From the NCBI GenBank assembly GCA_029747585.1, contig JAPEVF010000212.1:1-64000 (forward strand): DNA of 64,000 nt, read 5' to 3'. Within the stretch, counting starts at the first letter, position 1, and each line of letters opens with the position of its first letter. Of the stretch, positions 34,589-47,427 are shown in pieces. The notes beneath the pieces are model-generated. The model had not been told where the DNA came from and did not search any database. It saw only the letters and a program-made list of their open reading frames with translations. The translations under genes and the position numbers were made by a program. Origin of the DNA: Pleurotus djamor. Its lineage: Eukaryota; Basidiomycota; Agaricomycetes; Agaricales; Pleurotaceae.

Positions 34589-36638
34589 ATGCCTAATCAC
34601 CAAAATGACAATGCTACGACTCCGATCACTGATTCTTTAACACCCAACACCCCTGAATGGCTTCTGGCAAAGGTTGCACCTAAACTCGGATACACCACCC
34701 TTCGCGCATGGCAAATCGAGTTATCAGTGAAAATTCTAAATGGCGAAGATGTCGTTTGTGTTGCACCAGTTGGAGCGGGAAAGTCCTCCCTCCTCCATAT
34801 CCCCTTGACCGCGAAGAAAATGGAAGAGGGGCGTGTTCTCGGCATATCTATTGCTCCAACAAAGACACTGTGTGAAGATCAGGTGCGTAAATCAGCCAGT
34901 CATAGTTCAAGTTTACCTAAAACATACCTATTAGGTTGACGCTGCGACGAAACGAGGGCTCAGAGCTTTAGCTCTTCATGGAGACTCTATTCGCGCTGGA
35001 AATAGGGATGACCCGCCTCGGTCGCTTTTGGATGAAGTCTTTGCAGATGAATGGGATCTTGTTATAATGCCGCCGGAGATGCTCAGCCACGATTCAGTCA
35101 CTCAGCTTCTCAAGTCCCAGGCTACTCTTGGTCGAGCCAATACAAAGCAGACTCCGAGAATAGATCTCATCTTCGTGGATGAATGTCATCTAGTTCACGA
35201 ACAAGGTGAAGGTTTCCGTCAAGCATACAAATCAATAGGTGGACTGCGAGGCCGGTTACCAAGTGAGATACCTTGGGTTGCCGTAACGGGAACACTTCCT
35301 CCGGGCGACATCACAAACGCGGTTCTCAAGGCGCTTGGTTTTCCCGAAAGTGAGGAAGCCATTCATCGTGAACGTGTCGATACACCCCATATCAAGTACA
35401 TCCCACGCATCCTTCAGCATCCTATCTCTGCGAATACCATGTACGACATTGCGTGGTGTATCCCTAGAAACATTTCTATACCTCAAGACATCCAAAAAAC
35501 CATTATCCTAGGCGAGCGGATCGAATTCATTGTTCGAGTGGTTGACTTTTTGAACAGTCTTCTCCCCCTTGATCTTCCACACCGCAACACAGTTATCATG
35601 CCATTCTACTCCTTATTTTCCCTGAAATATCGTCAACTCTACATCGACGCGTACAAGTCAGGTCTCACGCGGATTCTTGTTGGGACGGACTGCCTCACTT
35701 ACGGTCTCGATGTCCGAGACATCAAAGTTGCAATCATCCTTGGCCTCACTAGCTCCCCTTCGCAGATGACCCAGCAGATCGGGCGCATTGGTCGCAATGG
35801 GCAGGAAGCGCGTGCATTTACCTACGCCCCTAAATGGGTTGAGGAGGTCATCCCTGAGACGAAGCAAGATGAGCTGAATGCGGCGCGACGCGAGAAACTC
35901 AATCCTATGCTTCTTCGTTGGCACAACCCCACTCCCAGTAACTGTCCTCGCCACACTGCCTGCAGCTACTATGGAGATGAATACCGTCAAGTTGAACACT
36001 GCTGTATTGTTCACGATCCCGAGGATGATGACTTGAAGGGGTCCGAAGCTTGGGTCAAAGAGCTAGAAGTTGATGTAGCCAAAGAGGGAGCAATGCGTAG
36101 TGATGGGACACACCACCGACTTGACAAGAACATGGTGATATCGGCAAAGCGAATGATTGATCTGTGGTCACGCAGAGCATGGCAGAACATCCGCGGGGAG
36201 GACACTGTTTCCTCGGATGTCATGTTCTTTCCGCAGCGCCTTCGCATTCTGCTATCAAAGCAGATGCATCTGATCACTAGCCCCGACAAGGTTCGCAAGG
36301 TCCTGAAGGGGTGGAAGTATGTCGAGGCATATGCCAACACTTTGTTCAAGCTATGTAAGCCAATTTTGGAGCAGTTTGACGAAATGACACAGGAACGGAA
36401 GAAAGTGGCCACCTCAAAACGCGATCCCAAAGGCAAACGGAAGCTCGAAGACAGTGATGATAATATTGACGATGACAACCCTGATGATGACAGCGTGGAT
36501 CATACGGAGGAGCTACTAACCATTCAAGGCTACGTTGACAGTCTTGAGGTTCATGCTAACAAACGGCGTCGGGTGCGCTTAGTACTCAGTGATAATTGTA
36601 CACAAGATGATTTAGATAGGTTAAAGGAGATTCAATAA
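34589..36638 (+). CDS. RecQ-like DEAD-type helicase
   Basis: Two exons (34589-34882, 34935-36638) give 665 aa. Helicase motifs in order are a Q-motif-like LRAWQIELSVKILNGEDV, Walker A APVGAGKSSLL, motif Ia SIAPTKTLCEDQ, motif II VDECHL (DECH), motif III TGTLPPG, motif V GTDCLTYGLDV and motif VI QQIGRIGRNG. The C-terminal part holds a Cys/His cluster (NCPRHTACSYYG, HCCIVHD) like a RecQ zinc region, then an acidic tail with poly-Asp and a basic patch ANKRRRVR. It is shorter and more divergent than housekeeping RecQ/Sgs1. It belongs to a RecQ-like group that is multi-copy in mushroom fungi, often of unclear function (family knowledge, not verified here). It converges on the DUF6589 gene with only 31 bp between stop codons. 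Confidence 0.85.
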
Positions 36639-36669
36639 ATTAAATTAAATTAGACGGTCAATATACACG

Positions 36670-39600
36670 TTAGTCTAACGACTCCACCGCAGAAGGCTCA
36701 TCAGCTTCAGGGAGTACTTGTACATTGTTCTGATCCTTAGCCGTGCGATCCAAGAAGACTTGAAGTTGTCCATTATCAAGCTTGGTGAAGCCTTCTTCGA
36801 AGAAGTCGGGTGTCTTCCATTGCTGGCGTCGACCTGGACAAAAGCGGAAAATGTCATTTTTTTCGTAATGAGCTCCAAGAGTGTTGAAATCATCAATGAG
36901 CGACGCATCGGTATGGCTTCCAGAGCTAGGCGTAAATCCAAAGAACGAGCTCAGCCATTCTCGTACTCGTGTAAAGCCATCAATGTTCAGAGATACTTCT
37001 TGAATGAATGGTGAATCGAAGTCGAGGTTTCGAGAGTTATACATGGTCTTGATTGAGCGGTTGTAATGTTCTTGCATGAGATCAAGCTCATGGAAATGTC
37101 CCACCTTGCCAGAGGGATTGACGAGGCAGTTGTTCATGATTGCAGTGATGAGTGCAGGCGGGTACTCAAACATGAAGTTGCAGGCGAGCTCCAGTAGCTC
37201 GTTACCGTAGTTTGTCGAGCCACTACCCCAGAAGAAGAAGCGGAGTAACTAGAATCAAGTTTAGTGAGAAACGAGACAGACAAATAAATTAAATAGAGAC
37301 AGAGGGCTTACCTTTACTACCTCAAATACTCGTCCGCTGCCACCATATGATATTGCGTGGTTCATTTCATAGTACCAGAGGCAATCGCGAAGGCGTAGAA
37401 TGAGATTCGCATGGACACGATCACCAGCCCAGTTTGGCTCCTCGTTATCAAGGGTTGCCTTTGATGGCCTTGGAATTGAAGGACCATCCTCAGCGTATAT
37501 GGTACGGTCCCGGCAAACATGTCCGAGAGAGTCGCAGTAAGCCGCAGTACACATGTAACGTCGGTATCCTTTGATCGCAAGACCATGTAGAAAGTCGAAG
37601 TTTGTCTTGGACAAGTGACCTCCACTAGCGAAGACCGCACTGAGACCGGGGACGAGATGGAGGCGTTGCGATGAAGGTAAAGGGTTTGGATGATCAAGTA
37701 GGAGAACACTGTGAAGAGAATTCTAAATTCAAACTTGACAAAGTTGACGGGGTAGACGTACCGCAACATTTCAAGGCACAATGCCTGAAATGTATCTGTA
37801 ATCGCGGCATCATGAGGATAGAAGTCACATTTCGTCGGGTTCAGCTTCTCGCGTCGTATTGCCTCACAATCACGTCGGAGTCCTTGAAGATGCTTGCCGG
37901 TTTTGTCTGGGAAATGAGCCTTGAAGAGGGCTTTGAGAAAAGCCCATTTCATATGCCAGAATTGAATGAATGGAAGAGCCCACGAATGCCGCGCGTAGGT
38001 GGTGACGTCACGTTTGGTGTAGTGTATGAGTTTCCGGACACGGTCGACCGTTAGCTGATCCCCTGCAATGAGGATCAGAAGGTCTTCAAAGTCCTTGTCA
38101 GCCATTCCAAGCTGGGATTGAGTAATATCCCTGAGGACATCACTGTTGCCCTCCGTAGTCGACTCGTCGATCCCACTGGTCCGTAACGGGTAAGTTGTAG
38201 ATTGATGGCGTCGGATGCGGTGCTTGTCAAAGCCATTGCGGAATATTTTGTTTACAGAGGTTCGATACTTATGAAGGGAGGGGATATGAGTTGTCCAGAT
38301 ACGAAGAAGAGTGGCCGCACCAACCGCAGCAATATGCTTTTGATCAATATCATCAACCAGCATATCTACGGTCAAGTCCTTGCGCCCATTCAAGGCAGCA
38401 CGCTCGAGGTACGGCTGTGAATTCATAGCACCCGCAGGAACATCCACCATCTCCACCAGAGTCGCCGCTGTACCACTTCGCACCTCGTCAACATTTGCTA
38501 CGGTTTGGTGCCATGCTCGGTGATGCTTGTTGATGTTGTCGAAGACGATTACAAAGAACTGGGCTTTTTGAGCGGCGCGGCGACCAAGATCCTTGAGCGC
38601 AGTGTCAGCAACGGCACTCAGAGAATGTAGATTGTCAACAACGGTGGAGTAGGCAACCGTGCATCCAATACTACCAAGTGCCTGGTAGACAAGGCGGTTG
38701 GTCCGGGACATGAAAAGACTGAGGCCGATAACTGTGGGAAGGAAGGAGGCACGCGGATTTCGAAGGAAGATAAGGAAAAGCTGAAGCACAGCGCTACCCT
38801 GTGTAGTCAGTCAGTACCGTTAACCCAAAAGAATTATGGTTGGTTCAACTTACACTCCAAGGATCATGAGACAAGTCTTTGAAGTATGCATCCCAGCCCT
38901 TTTTCGGTTCGGTACCACTCGAAGCATCAGGGGAAGCGTTACGAGCTTGATTGATATTGCTGCGTCGTTTGGGAGACACAGAAATAGTGGTGAGGGCAGA
39001 CCATGTGACGGGGGCGAGAGAAATGATCTTCTCTTTGACGGACTGGATGGAGAATGAGCTCAGAGCCTCCCATGACCACGGCGAAGGGGTATGGAAGCTA
39101 GGCTCTTGTGCGAGAAGTTCAGCTTCTTCATCAATTTTGTCGAGGGTGGTCTTGACGGCCCAGTGCGAGAGCGCGTCGCGTGTGCCAAGGCGGACACTGG
39201 TTTCAGCCTCAGAGGACTGGGGGGTCAGATGGGGAAGGTCGTAGGGGATGGAAAAGGGAGGGAGAATGGCTTGCGGATCGTACGGAGTTTGCTCCGAGGA
39301 TTTAGGATGCTTGTACCAAGCATGGACAATGGCCATCGGCGCGCGATTGTCAATGTTACGGCCACCCAAGAACGACGCGACGGTTTGGCTGACAACGGGG
39401 TGTTTATAATGAGCTCGCGTGTCAAAGAGCTGTTGGAGGAAGTGTCCGAACGAATCGAACCCGTGTTCATCAGTGATCGAGGCGAGGGCTCCAGCCAGCT
39501 TTTGTTCCCAAGTCCGGGGGGATGCGCGCGGCTTTTTGGTGACAGGCAAAGACGGAGGGGGAATGTTTTCCTTCTGATGCTTGTCAGCCGGCCTCTGGCC

Positions 39601-39777
39601 GACGTGAACTGAGATAGGGCGCGTCATCAAAGGAGGAGTCGTGACTGGTGGTGGGTGGTAATAGAAGGTTGTGGGCGCCATCGGTGGGTACATTTGTCCA
39701 AATGGCGTTGCGGGAACGACAGGCGTGGGTGGTACCAAAGGTGTTGCCCAATAATGGGGAGTGCGGTTGGGATCCAT
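36670..39777 (-). CDS. DUF6589 domain protein
   Basis: Four exons (39777-38854, 38798-37762, 37708-37312, 37248-36670) total 2937 nt, 978 aa, all phases consistent. The N-terminal 150 residues are Pro-rich and disordered (MDPNRTPHYWATPLVPPTP), then GFDSFGHFLQQLFDTRAHY, a typical DUF6589 opening. The core carries FFVIVFDNINKHHRAWHQ, LLILIAGDQLTVDRVRKL and WALPFIQFWHMKW. The spacing of DNIN and GDQLT with later acidic residues recalls RNase-H-fold transposases, but that is only my inference. The C-terminal part (GRVFEVVKLLRFFF, NPSGKVGHFHELDLMQEHYN) also matches the family pattern. DUF6589 proteins are abundant and function-unknown in Agaricomycetes. The tight convergence with the helicase suggests a shared unit. 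Confidence 0.85.
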
Positions 39778-40912
39778 CGTTTCCTGTACTTATTGGGAAG
39801 ACGCAACGAGTAAACAATCAGCGCGACGCGTCGACGCGTCTGGATAAGATGATCACAGCCCCGTGCCCGGGAGCTTGGCTCGATACAAACATGTGACTTC
39901 TACCTACCATACATGGAATGCCGTCTATGCCGAATTTCCAGCCCCGACCGAACGACGACCTCCAGCCAAAACATCAACTAGGCTCCCAGCCTCTATACAA
40001 AGAGGATCGACTGTCATCCTCCCGTCATAGAGGCTGGAATTCGAGCCTAATTTTGAACCAGCATTCAACGGCACGGAGCCGGGCCGGAAGTCACGCGCAC
40101 GATCGAGACAGGAGCGAAGGTTCCCAAACTTGTTCGGACCTCACGACTTCGACTTGATGTGTCTAGAACTATGTTTCTCCTTGCTTACTTGCGACAAGCT
40201 CTCTGAAAAGTGCTTGGACGTGTCTTGACCTTCCGCTTACCATTGGTAACTTTCAAAGTGTCCAAGCCACCTCTTCTCCCAATCTTCTCCCGAAGTCGAC
40301 TCTTCAGCTTCGAAGTCGTCAATCCTACGACGAAACATGGATTGGATTTGAACATGTCGATGTGGCTCGAATGCTACCATATCTACGGGTCTCCAATCTG
40401 TATGCTTCTAAATGCTGATCATTGAACAGTTCTGAACTTGCGTTGAACTTAAACTAGGGATAGCATTCCAGTTTAGAGTACTATAATCGACTACCATGGA
40501 TGCTGGAGCCTACCAGTCTTCGTTCTCAATTCGTTCTACTCTGTCGATCTGGCTCGGAGCGGGACACAGATCCTTTCGCGGAGAACCCGACCAACTGACG
40601 CGACACGCCGCCACTAAACCGTGCCCGCGCTAGGACGAAGGATGCCCTACATGCTGCCAACTCGGTCGACCTATGGATTTGCGGGCTCCAAAGCTGTGTA
40701 GCGAATGAACATACTCCTTATGTCAGTGGTTTGCAGGGGTTGAAATCTGCGGACACTTATTAGAGGTAAGTCGGTCTATGAATCATGTGGATGGCTAATG
40801 CTGGGTATAAGGCACCTCTTGAGAGGGCTACTTGTAGTGCGATATTAGCAGCTTGTAACGACAGAAATATTGTAGTGGAAATATTCGGGTATACTCTTCA
40901 AATCGGGCCTAC
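39778..40912. other. Intergenic, 1.1 kb, right flank of the helicase/DUF6589 pair
   Basis: No gene seen. It contains a nested hairpin at 39987-40036, described separately. Confidence 0.45.
39987..40036. repeat. Nested inverted repeat (hairpin)
   Basis: Outer arms cagcctctat (39987-39996) and atagaggctg (40027-40036) are perfectly complementary over 10 bp. Inner arms gaggat (40002-40007) and atcctc (40016-40021) add a second 6-bp stem. It lies 210 bp upstream of the DUF6589 start codon. Confidence 0.6.
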
Positions 40913-41953
40913 TTATACTCCGGGACGACTGGAATGCTCCCCTCGGATCCCAGGCCAGCGCTTCTCCGTCCAGTATGAGAGGACCAACAGCGTACAGATC
41001 GTCCACTCCATGGTAGTACTCATGACGTACTCGTAGGTCACGAATTCAGCCGTGAGTCCATGTTCTCCATAGTTATCGTCGTTGAAGTAATCAAACGGTC
41101 CGATGAAAGGTCCCAATAGACCGTAGCATCCTCTGACTACGAGGAGAGGCCATACGACGAGGAGGATGAGTAGTGTGGGGTGGGGGGACTGCGACGGCCT
41201 CGCAGCTGGCTCGACGGGGACGCGGGCTTCTTGAGTTTGCTGGTCTTTGAGCGTGGAGTAGCTATGGGGTGGAATCGGCTGCAAGGAAATTCCCTCGTTT
41301 GACACCTCCATCGCGTTCTCTCGGTTGGCTTGTCGGATGGTAAAGTAGACGATGCCGAGAAGGACGATGTTGATTCCAAGGAAAAGTGCTTGCCCGAGCG
41401 TTCGCATGATGTTGGATATTTTGATGGTGCTTTCGTCGGTGTCGCCTCCACTGACGATATTCCCCCCAGCAACGATGAGCCCATTGCCCGTGACTAAAAG
41501 CCAATGGATGATCCCCATCCATTGGATACCCCAACCACGCGAATAGCACTTGAACGACTCGACCGTTGCATGCCACCACCCCAACCACACCTCCTGCTTC
41601 CTTTCCAGCCACGAGTGACCCGATACAAAGTGACTTTCGTGCCATGCGATCACGAAGCGGTAGGCGCAGAGGACCAAGGTAAAATAACCTTCCGCACCGA
41701 GGACGAAGTAGGCAACGAGCAGGCCAACATTGGCGTAGCCGATTAAGGCGAAGGCCAGTCCAACCGACTGAGCGGCCAGACGCAGGAGGACATGAAAACC
41801 GATGGTTCCGTATCGAGACTTCAAGGATACCTTTCCGGTGGCAAAGAGGAAGATCAATACACCGAATAAGAAGGCGTAGAGGACGAGGTAGAGTATGGAC
41901 AAGGTAGCGGCAATGTCCCAAGGCATGACGAAGACCAGTGGTGAGTAATTCAC
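40913..41953 (-). CDS. Seven-helix integral membrane protein
   Basis: Single exon, 346 aa from Met 41953. Met 41926 (MPWDIAA) is an alternative start. Hydrophobic spans are at about residues 15-38, 50-75, 78-100, 140-162, 185-205, 255-275 and 305-325, e.g. LSILYLVLYAFLFGVLIFLF, FLGINIVLLGIVYFTI and PTLLILLVVWPLLVVRGCYG. A polar cytosolic loop rich in Pro, Ser and Gln separates spans 5 and 6. The arrangement resembles fungal DUF7702-type membrane proteins of unknown function; I am unsure of the family. There is no signal peptide apart from the first span. Confidence 0.65.
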   Translation of the reverse strand: MNYSPLVFVMPWDIAATLSILYLVLYAFLFGVLIFLFATGKVSLKSRYGTIGFHVLLRLAAQSVGLAFALIGYANVGLLVAYFVLGAEGYFTLVLCAYRFVIAWHESHFVSGHSWLERKQEVWLGWWHATVESFKCYSRGWGIQWMGIIHWLLVTGNGLIVAGGNIVSGGDTDESTIKISNIMRTLGQALFLGINIVLLGIVYFTIRQANRENAMEVSNEGISLQPIPPHSYSTLKDQQTQEARVPVEPAARPSQSPHPTLLILLVVWPLLVVRGCYGLLGPFIGPFDYFNDDNYGEHGLTAEFVTYEYVMSTTMEWTICTLLVLSYWTEKRWPGIRGEHSSRPGV

Positions 41954-42886
41954 TGGAATAAATTCGTAACGTTCTTATACTTAGATCCAGCCAGTCAAAG
42001 ATAGGCCGCAGCACTCGTACGAGAAATGTTTCCATAACGAATTTGCGAATTCCGTGGAGGGATGATGATAAATGCGAGAGTGTTAGCTGTGGAGAATTTT
42101 TTTTCACGGCGTGTATTACTTCAACGTGTGGCGAGTCTCTTCTGAACGCCCCCCTTCAATGGTACAGGCGTAAGTGACCCAAGCAAATCATTGTACAGAA
42201 CGTATTGGATGACGCAAATTCGAACACAATGGCCGTGTAGCCAGGCTCGTTCATATTCGTATGAAACTTGCTTGTACTCGAGAATACGCGAGGTAGTGTT
42301 GCAAAGGGAGCCTGAATTTTCCTGAAAATAATTGACAACGCTCGGTGAAAGTCTACTGCGGATGGATGGCTGCGCCCACTCTGGCAAGTGACACTGAGGG
42401 ACAACTTGAGGAGGAAGTAAGTGAGTCCGCAGCACGATGGTCCCTGGTTTCGCAGCGATCCAAATTTCGATGAGTGAATAATTAGTCAGGAATTTCTCAA
42501 CGCTGGAGCGACAAGAGACTCTCCATTATTTGTAGAAGCAATCAAATGTGTATTCTCTCTGTTTACAATAGCTGACATTAAATGGGGTATAGTCGCAAAG
42601 ATACAGACAACTTGAAGGAGTATATCAAACATCGAATATGAAGTGCAGGGAAGGTATGGACCGAGGATATCAACGGCTGGAGATGGGACGAGACGAAGAC
42701 GAGACGAAGGATGNAAAAAAACAATTACGAAGGAAAGATATGGATAGTGATGACGATGGGACATTTGAAGCCTTAGAGGGTTATCGGAACGTGCTGAGTT
42801 TCCACCACAGATCAGTAGACGGTGATCTAGAAAAAGATTAAGAACAAAACCAAGTCAGCAAACATTCATAGAACATACTCGCTACT
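41954..42886. other. Intergenic, 0.9 kb
   Basis: Promoter of the membrane protein and 3' region of the protease gene, with an N before an A-run at 42714. No gene accepted. Confidence 0.45.
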
Positions 42887-45242
42887 TCAAGCATCAAACT
42901 CGGGGACATCCGTCGTGAAGGGGGGTTGATCTGGATTCAAAAAGTGACTCACGCTTGGCTGCGCCTTGAGAGAAGTAACTTCGATGCGGGGCGAAGGGGG
43001 TACGGACAAGCTAAGTGTGGATTCGAGATCATCGGAGGCAGCCATCAATCGAGAGCCATTGACGCTCATTTTTGAAGGTTGTCTTTTGAGAGTGCGGACA
43101 GATTCGGTTGACGAGGAGCCGTTTGTCAAAGGGACGCCCATCCTTTCCTTGATTTTAGAGGCGGCGGCATCGATTAGGGTAGGTGCAATGTTCTTGATGG
43201 CAGTCTTTGCAGCTCCAAGCGCATACGGTCCGATCTTCTGTACCGTCGACTTGATGAAGTCGAAGATACCTTCTTCTTGCGATTGCCCAGCGACCGATGT
43301 CACTTTGAGCTGGTTAAGTTGGTCGCGAGGAAGCTTCCTGAGAGCAGTGAGCGCAGCATCCGCTACCAAAGCACGCTTGAAGACAAGCTGCGAGGCAGAT
43401 TGGGCAGCAGGGCTCACGGTGGTGGTGGATTCGAAGGAAGATTCGGCTCCAGCGCCATTGAGGAGATGAGGAATGATATCGGTGACAGCGTACTTTGCGG
43501 CGCGAGAAACAAGTGGTTTCGCGACACTGACCGCCTTTGTGATCAGACCACCGAGGAAATCGAAAGCACCTTCTTCGGCACCCGCAACAGGAACCGTCGC
43601 GCTGAGAAGTCCCTCAACAAAGGGCTCATCAATACCGCCAGCCTCCCCAAGAGGGATTCCAGTCAAAGGCTTGGGCGTGAGGTCTACCGTAGCTTCTTGA
43701 CTCTGAGGAGCTTTCACAGCTCTGTCAAACTTGAACCCTGCGATATCAAGTGCGCACTCTGTCAGTTGAGGAGCCAGTGCCATGGCAATCTCATCGACCT
43801 TCGGTGCGTAATCCAAGTATTGCTTCGACATGTCCGACAGAACCGTCTGGAGAACAGGGTGATTAGGGTCTTGATCGAGGAGGTTCAAAACACCTTGGAG
43901 GGATGCCTCTGCTAGAACTGCTCGCTCTGCGGTTCCAGGGGCAATCGGTTCTCCAGAACGGTTGATGACAGCGGAAATGGTAGATTCTTGCCCGGCAATA
44001 GCACCCAGCAAACCACCAGCTACAGGCGCCACGATGGATCCGATAGGGCCAAGGAAGGGTGCACCTGCGGTGACTACTGAAGAGCCAACTCTGGCAATCG
44101 ATTTCAACACATCGAAGAAGCCTTCCTCAACGTGATTGTCGTCAGATGGACGGTAAACTGGGGATGGGTTGTGAGAGGTTACAGGATCAACCGGATTACG
44201 GGGAGTGGGAGGTTTGACAGGGCTAGGAGCGGGAGGATTTCGAGGATCGCTCGGGACAGCTACAGAGTCGAGGGGAACAACTCGGATCTTGTTAGTCTGG
44301 GGTGCGAAGCTTGTCTTTTGTTGGTTGAACAAGTTGAGGTACTTGGTGTAAGGGTTACCCCATTTGCCGCCGATAGAATTGCCTGAGTTGCCGGGGATTC
44401 CGTTGCCAGCACCGTAGCAATGCGTACCAATGACAACAAGCCCCTCCTTGGTCTTCGCGATGACCGGCGCGCCAGACTGACCACCATAGGTGGATAGGAA
44501 GTACGTGATCATGTGGAGCTTGTCTGTGTTCAAGTCGAAGGTGGTCCTCACAAACTCGCCATACATCTCCGCTCCTTTCTCTCCCTTCAGGTCCTTATCA
44601 CCGGGGTATCCAACGACGCCAAGCATGAGAGAAGCGGAGGGCTCGGTATCGGCGAACTTGAACACGTTGAGGTTCCCCACAAACGGCTTGTGGACACGGA
44701 TGAAGGCGACGTCGTGGGGACGGTCGTTGAGTCCACTGGGGGTCGGTGTTGCCCAGTTCTGTGTGGTAGCCACATATTGACCATAACGGGGTTGGGCACC
44801 TTCCTTGATGGAGTCGACGCCATCAAATCCGACATAGCATTTGAGCTGGGTGCAAGCACCAAACCCGTAGGATCGATCGTACACGACGTGCCCAGCAGTG
44901 ATGAGGGTATCGGCGTTGACGAGCCAGCCGGTACCCATCATCCAGACTTCACCGTTGGGACTATTGAAACGAGATTGGATCTTGACGACAGCTACGTTGG
45001 AGTATAATATTAGTCCTGCGTGTATTCTATGGCATAGTAGAAACTTGCTTACATCGGTATTTCCCGCCGTCTGCGAAATCTATAGCATTGATGCGCTCGC
45101 GGGCGTCAATGCCGCCGATGATAGACTCGCCCTCGGCACCAGCATTGTGAGTTTCAGAGACGATGCTTTCTGCTTCGGCACTGATCTGGGGACGACCGGG
45201 GATATCAAGGATCCAAGTAGCAGCCATAGTAGAGGCAGACAT
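42887..45242 (-). CDS. V8-like serine protease fused to a hydrophobic repeat region (paralogue A)
   Basis: Two exons (45242-45053, 44991-42887) give 764 aa. There is no signal peptide. A short propeptide-like leader ends in SIIGGIDARERINAI, matching the mature start of V8-type glutamyl endopeptidases (S1B). The catalytic triad is visible: His in LITAGHVVYD, Asp in PHDVAFIRVHKPF, Ser in YGGQSGAPVIAK. After about residue 280 a Pro/Asn linker leads to a 450-aa C-terminal region with three amphipathic, Ala/Gly/Val-rich repeats. They begin at EEGFFDVLKSIARVG, EEGAFDFLGGLITKA and EEGIFDFIKSTVQKIG; the first contains APFLGPIGSIVAPVAGGLLG. The tail is Ser/Pro-rich. I infer an intracellular protease with a membrane-active or self-assembling partner domain. 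The paralogue at 47428 is divergent. A TATA box lies about 100 bp upstream. Confidence 0.85.
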
Positions 45243-47427
45243 GGGTGAAAAGGTGAACGAAGAGAGTTGAGAGGATTTCTGTGAAGAAGGCGCGGTCGTT
45301 GAGAGACGATGGCGATGGGAGGCTGTGGAACGCACCGTTGGAGTATTTATACCTAGCAAAGGCAGGTAGAAGCGGTGAGGAGGGTGTTCTGGACAGAAAA
45401 AAGGACCAGGAACAGGACACTGCGAGGGTATTCGATGGTCTCATCATTCTGTGAGCTAACTGAACAAAGCGCCGTGAAGGATGAGTAGTGCTGACGATCT
45501 TCGGAAGAGTTTGACTTCCAGCTAAGTTCGCCAGGCACAAGAAGGTACCATGGGAAGATCAAGAAGGCATAACAAAGAACGCTGGAGGTTCTGCATCACG
45601 CCCTGGCCGCTAAGAAGGCGTCAGTCATGAGTATCAGAAACTCGTTTTGCGGCCGCAGACGACTCTCACATCGGTGAGAAGACTTACCGAGGGGAATGCC
45701 CATATTCAGAGGCGCTCCATGCGAGACGGGTCGATCAAGGCAGCCAGACTGTTCCACGGGGATTACAGTCTATGTAATGGAGCGTATGCAAGCTAGCAGA
45801 GTGCGTATCAAAGCAAAGGAATAGCCGTTAACAGTAAGAAGCGGAAAGGCAGCGAGACAGACAAGGCACATACCTCTTTCAACCATTACTCTCATCTGTC
45901 GACGCCGATCAATACGACTAACGGTTGCCCACATTGGTTTCTTTGTTCAAACACGAAAGTTTGCGTGGCGAGGGAGGTACCCGAGCATTCGTGGGTCAGC
46001 TTTCATCGCCAAAATTCCATTGGGTTCTCATTTGGTTCTCATCGATTTTGATGTCCAGCAGGTCAGAGAAAGTGGAGATACCTGTGAAGCAACCTTGAAG
46101 TTGAAGAGGATCTTCAGAAATTTCTTTGGCCAAGGCTGAATCTTTCTTTTTCAATCACGTTCACTTCCATCTCGCAACTCTTGTAGCTCAATACTGTCGT
46201 GCGCTCGTGGGTTCCGCCTGACACTGTAAGGTTGCAGCTGATCAATTGAAGTTCGAAAGCATGGATCTAGCCTTCATGACTGCCTTCAGGTAGCTACCCT
46301 CCCTTGGGTCTCATGCGCAAGTGTGTCTGACCATACCAATGTACATTTACAACATGATAGCTCCCCAAGTTATCGAGCGTCTTCCGTACAGAGTCAAGTT
46401 TCGTTCAAAGCATATAAGGTCAACGTTGGGGTTCGTGGTATCCCTTGATGACATTCAGCATGGGTTATAGTACTTAAACCCATAAGTCAACGCACCGATG
46501 AGGAGCTCACCAGACCAGCTTTTCGTAGGGTTTTAAGGCCAATATCTCTGATATCGAGTCCTGTAGTTCTGTGCGGCCGACTCTGAGTTTAAAGAACGAC
46601 TACACAGAGGCCATGGAAGAGTTGTGGAAGTGTGTGTGTGTCTTGGGCGCTTAGCGCTGCGTCCATCGCGATTTTGGTTTCTAGCCTACTTTCTATATTC
46701 CAACCACGTGTTGCCATGCTAAGACTGCTTTCACTTCTTTCTATCCTCCGAGCTACCCTTCAAAGGCAGAGTCACAAAACTTGAGTGGATACGCGCGACA
46801 CGTTTCGACCTTGACCAAACCTTGACGGTGATGCGTAGTTCTGGTTGGCGTTTTGTCCGGAGCAGATGTGGATTTCACGGTGAGGTACATTTATGGTGGG
46901 ATATGCTCGAGCCAAACATATTGATGCGTCGCTTCTACTGCTTCGTAGAATGAATCAATCAATCCAACATGCCACGGACCACATCTATCGCTCAATGGCA
47001 TTGGGTGATTACCACACGGGACCTAAGAGTCCTAAACGCGTCGTCCGTCAAAGCTCATAGTCTGGTTTCGGTGCTGGATGTCTGCCCCATAGAGCCAAAC
47101 GGATGCTGGCACCCAAACACCGAGTTGATCGAAAATAGTCAATCACAACTACATGTGCTTCGATAGACACAACTGCTTGCGGCCGCAACTGTCAGGACCC
47201 GGGCTCACCGTGGACGTGGTTCCTTATAGTGTACCTTCCAGACTTTGCCGTTCCATTCTATCTACTCAGGTTTCTCACACAAACGCTCGGAGTGGTGAGG
47301 ACACCGATATTGAATCATGACTCCCTGCGGGGAACCTTGTTCCCTTGCTCTGCGACCGATGTTCAAGCTTGATACTTCCTTACCAACGCCCTAAACCTTC
47401 AAGTTTGCACCCTTGTTCATCGCCTGT
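45243..47427. other. Intergenic, 2.2 kb, between divergent protease paralogues
   Basis: Likely holds both promoters. I see only short open frames and no transposon or RNA gene. Confidence 0.45.
45344..45351 (-). promoter_or_regulatory. TATA box of protease paralogue A
   Basis: On the minus strand the sequence is tataaata, about 100 bp upstream of the start codon at 45242. Confidence 0.55.

Noticed and set aside
33486..40912. Terminal inverted repeats bounding the helicase/DUF6589 unit
   Set aside because: Comparison of both flanks by eye gave only short chance matches, so I do not call it a transposon.
43277..43915. 212-aa plus-strand open frame
   Set aside because: It is the antisense shadow of protease paralogue A, which has clear family motifs on the other strand.
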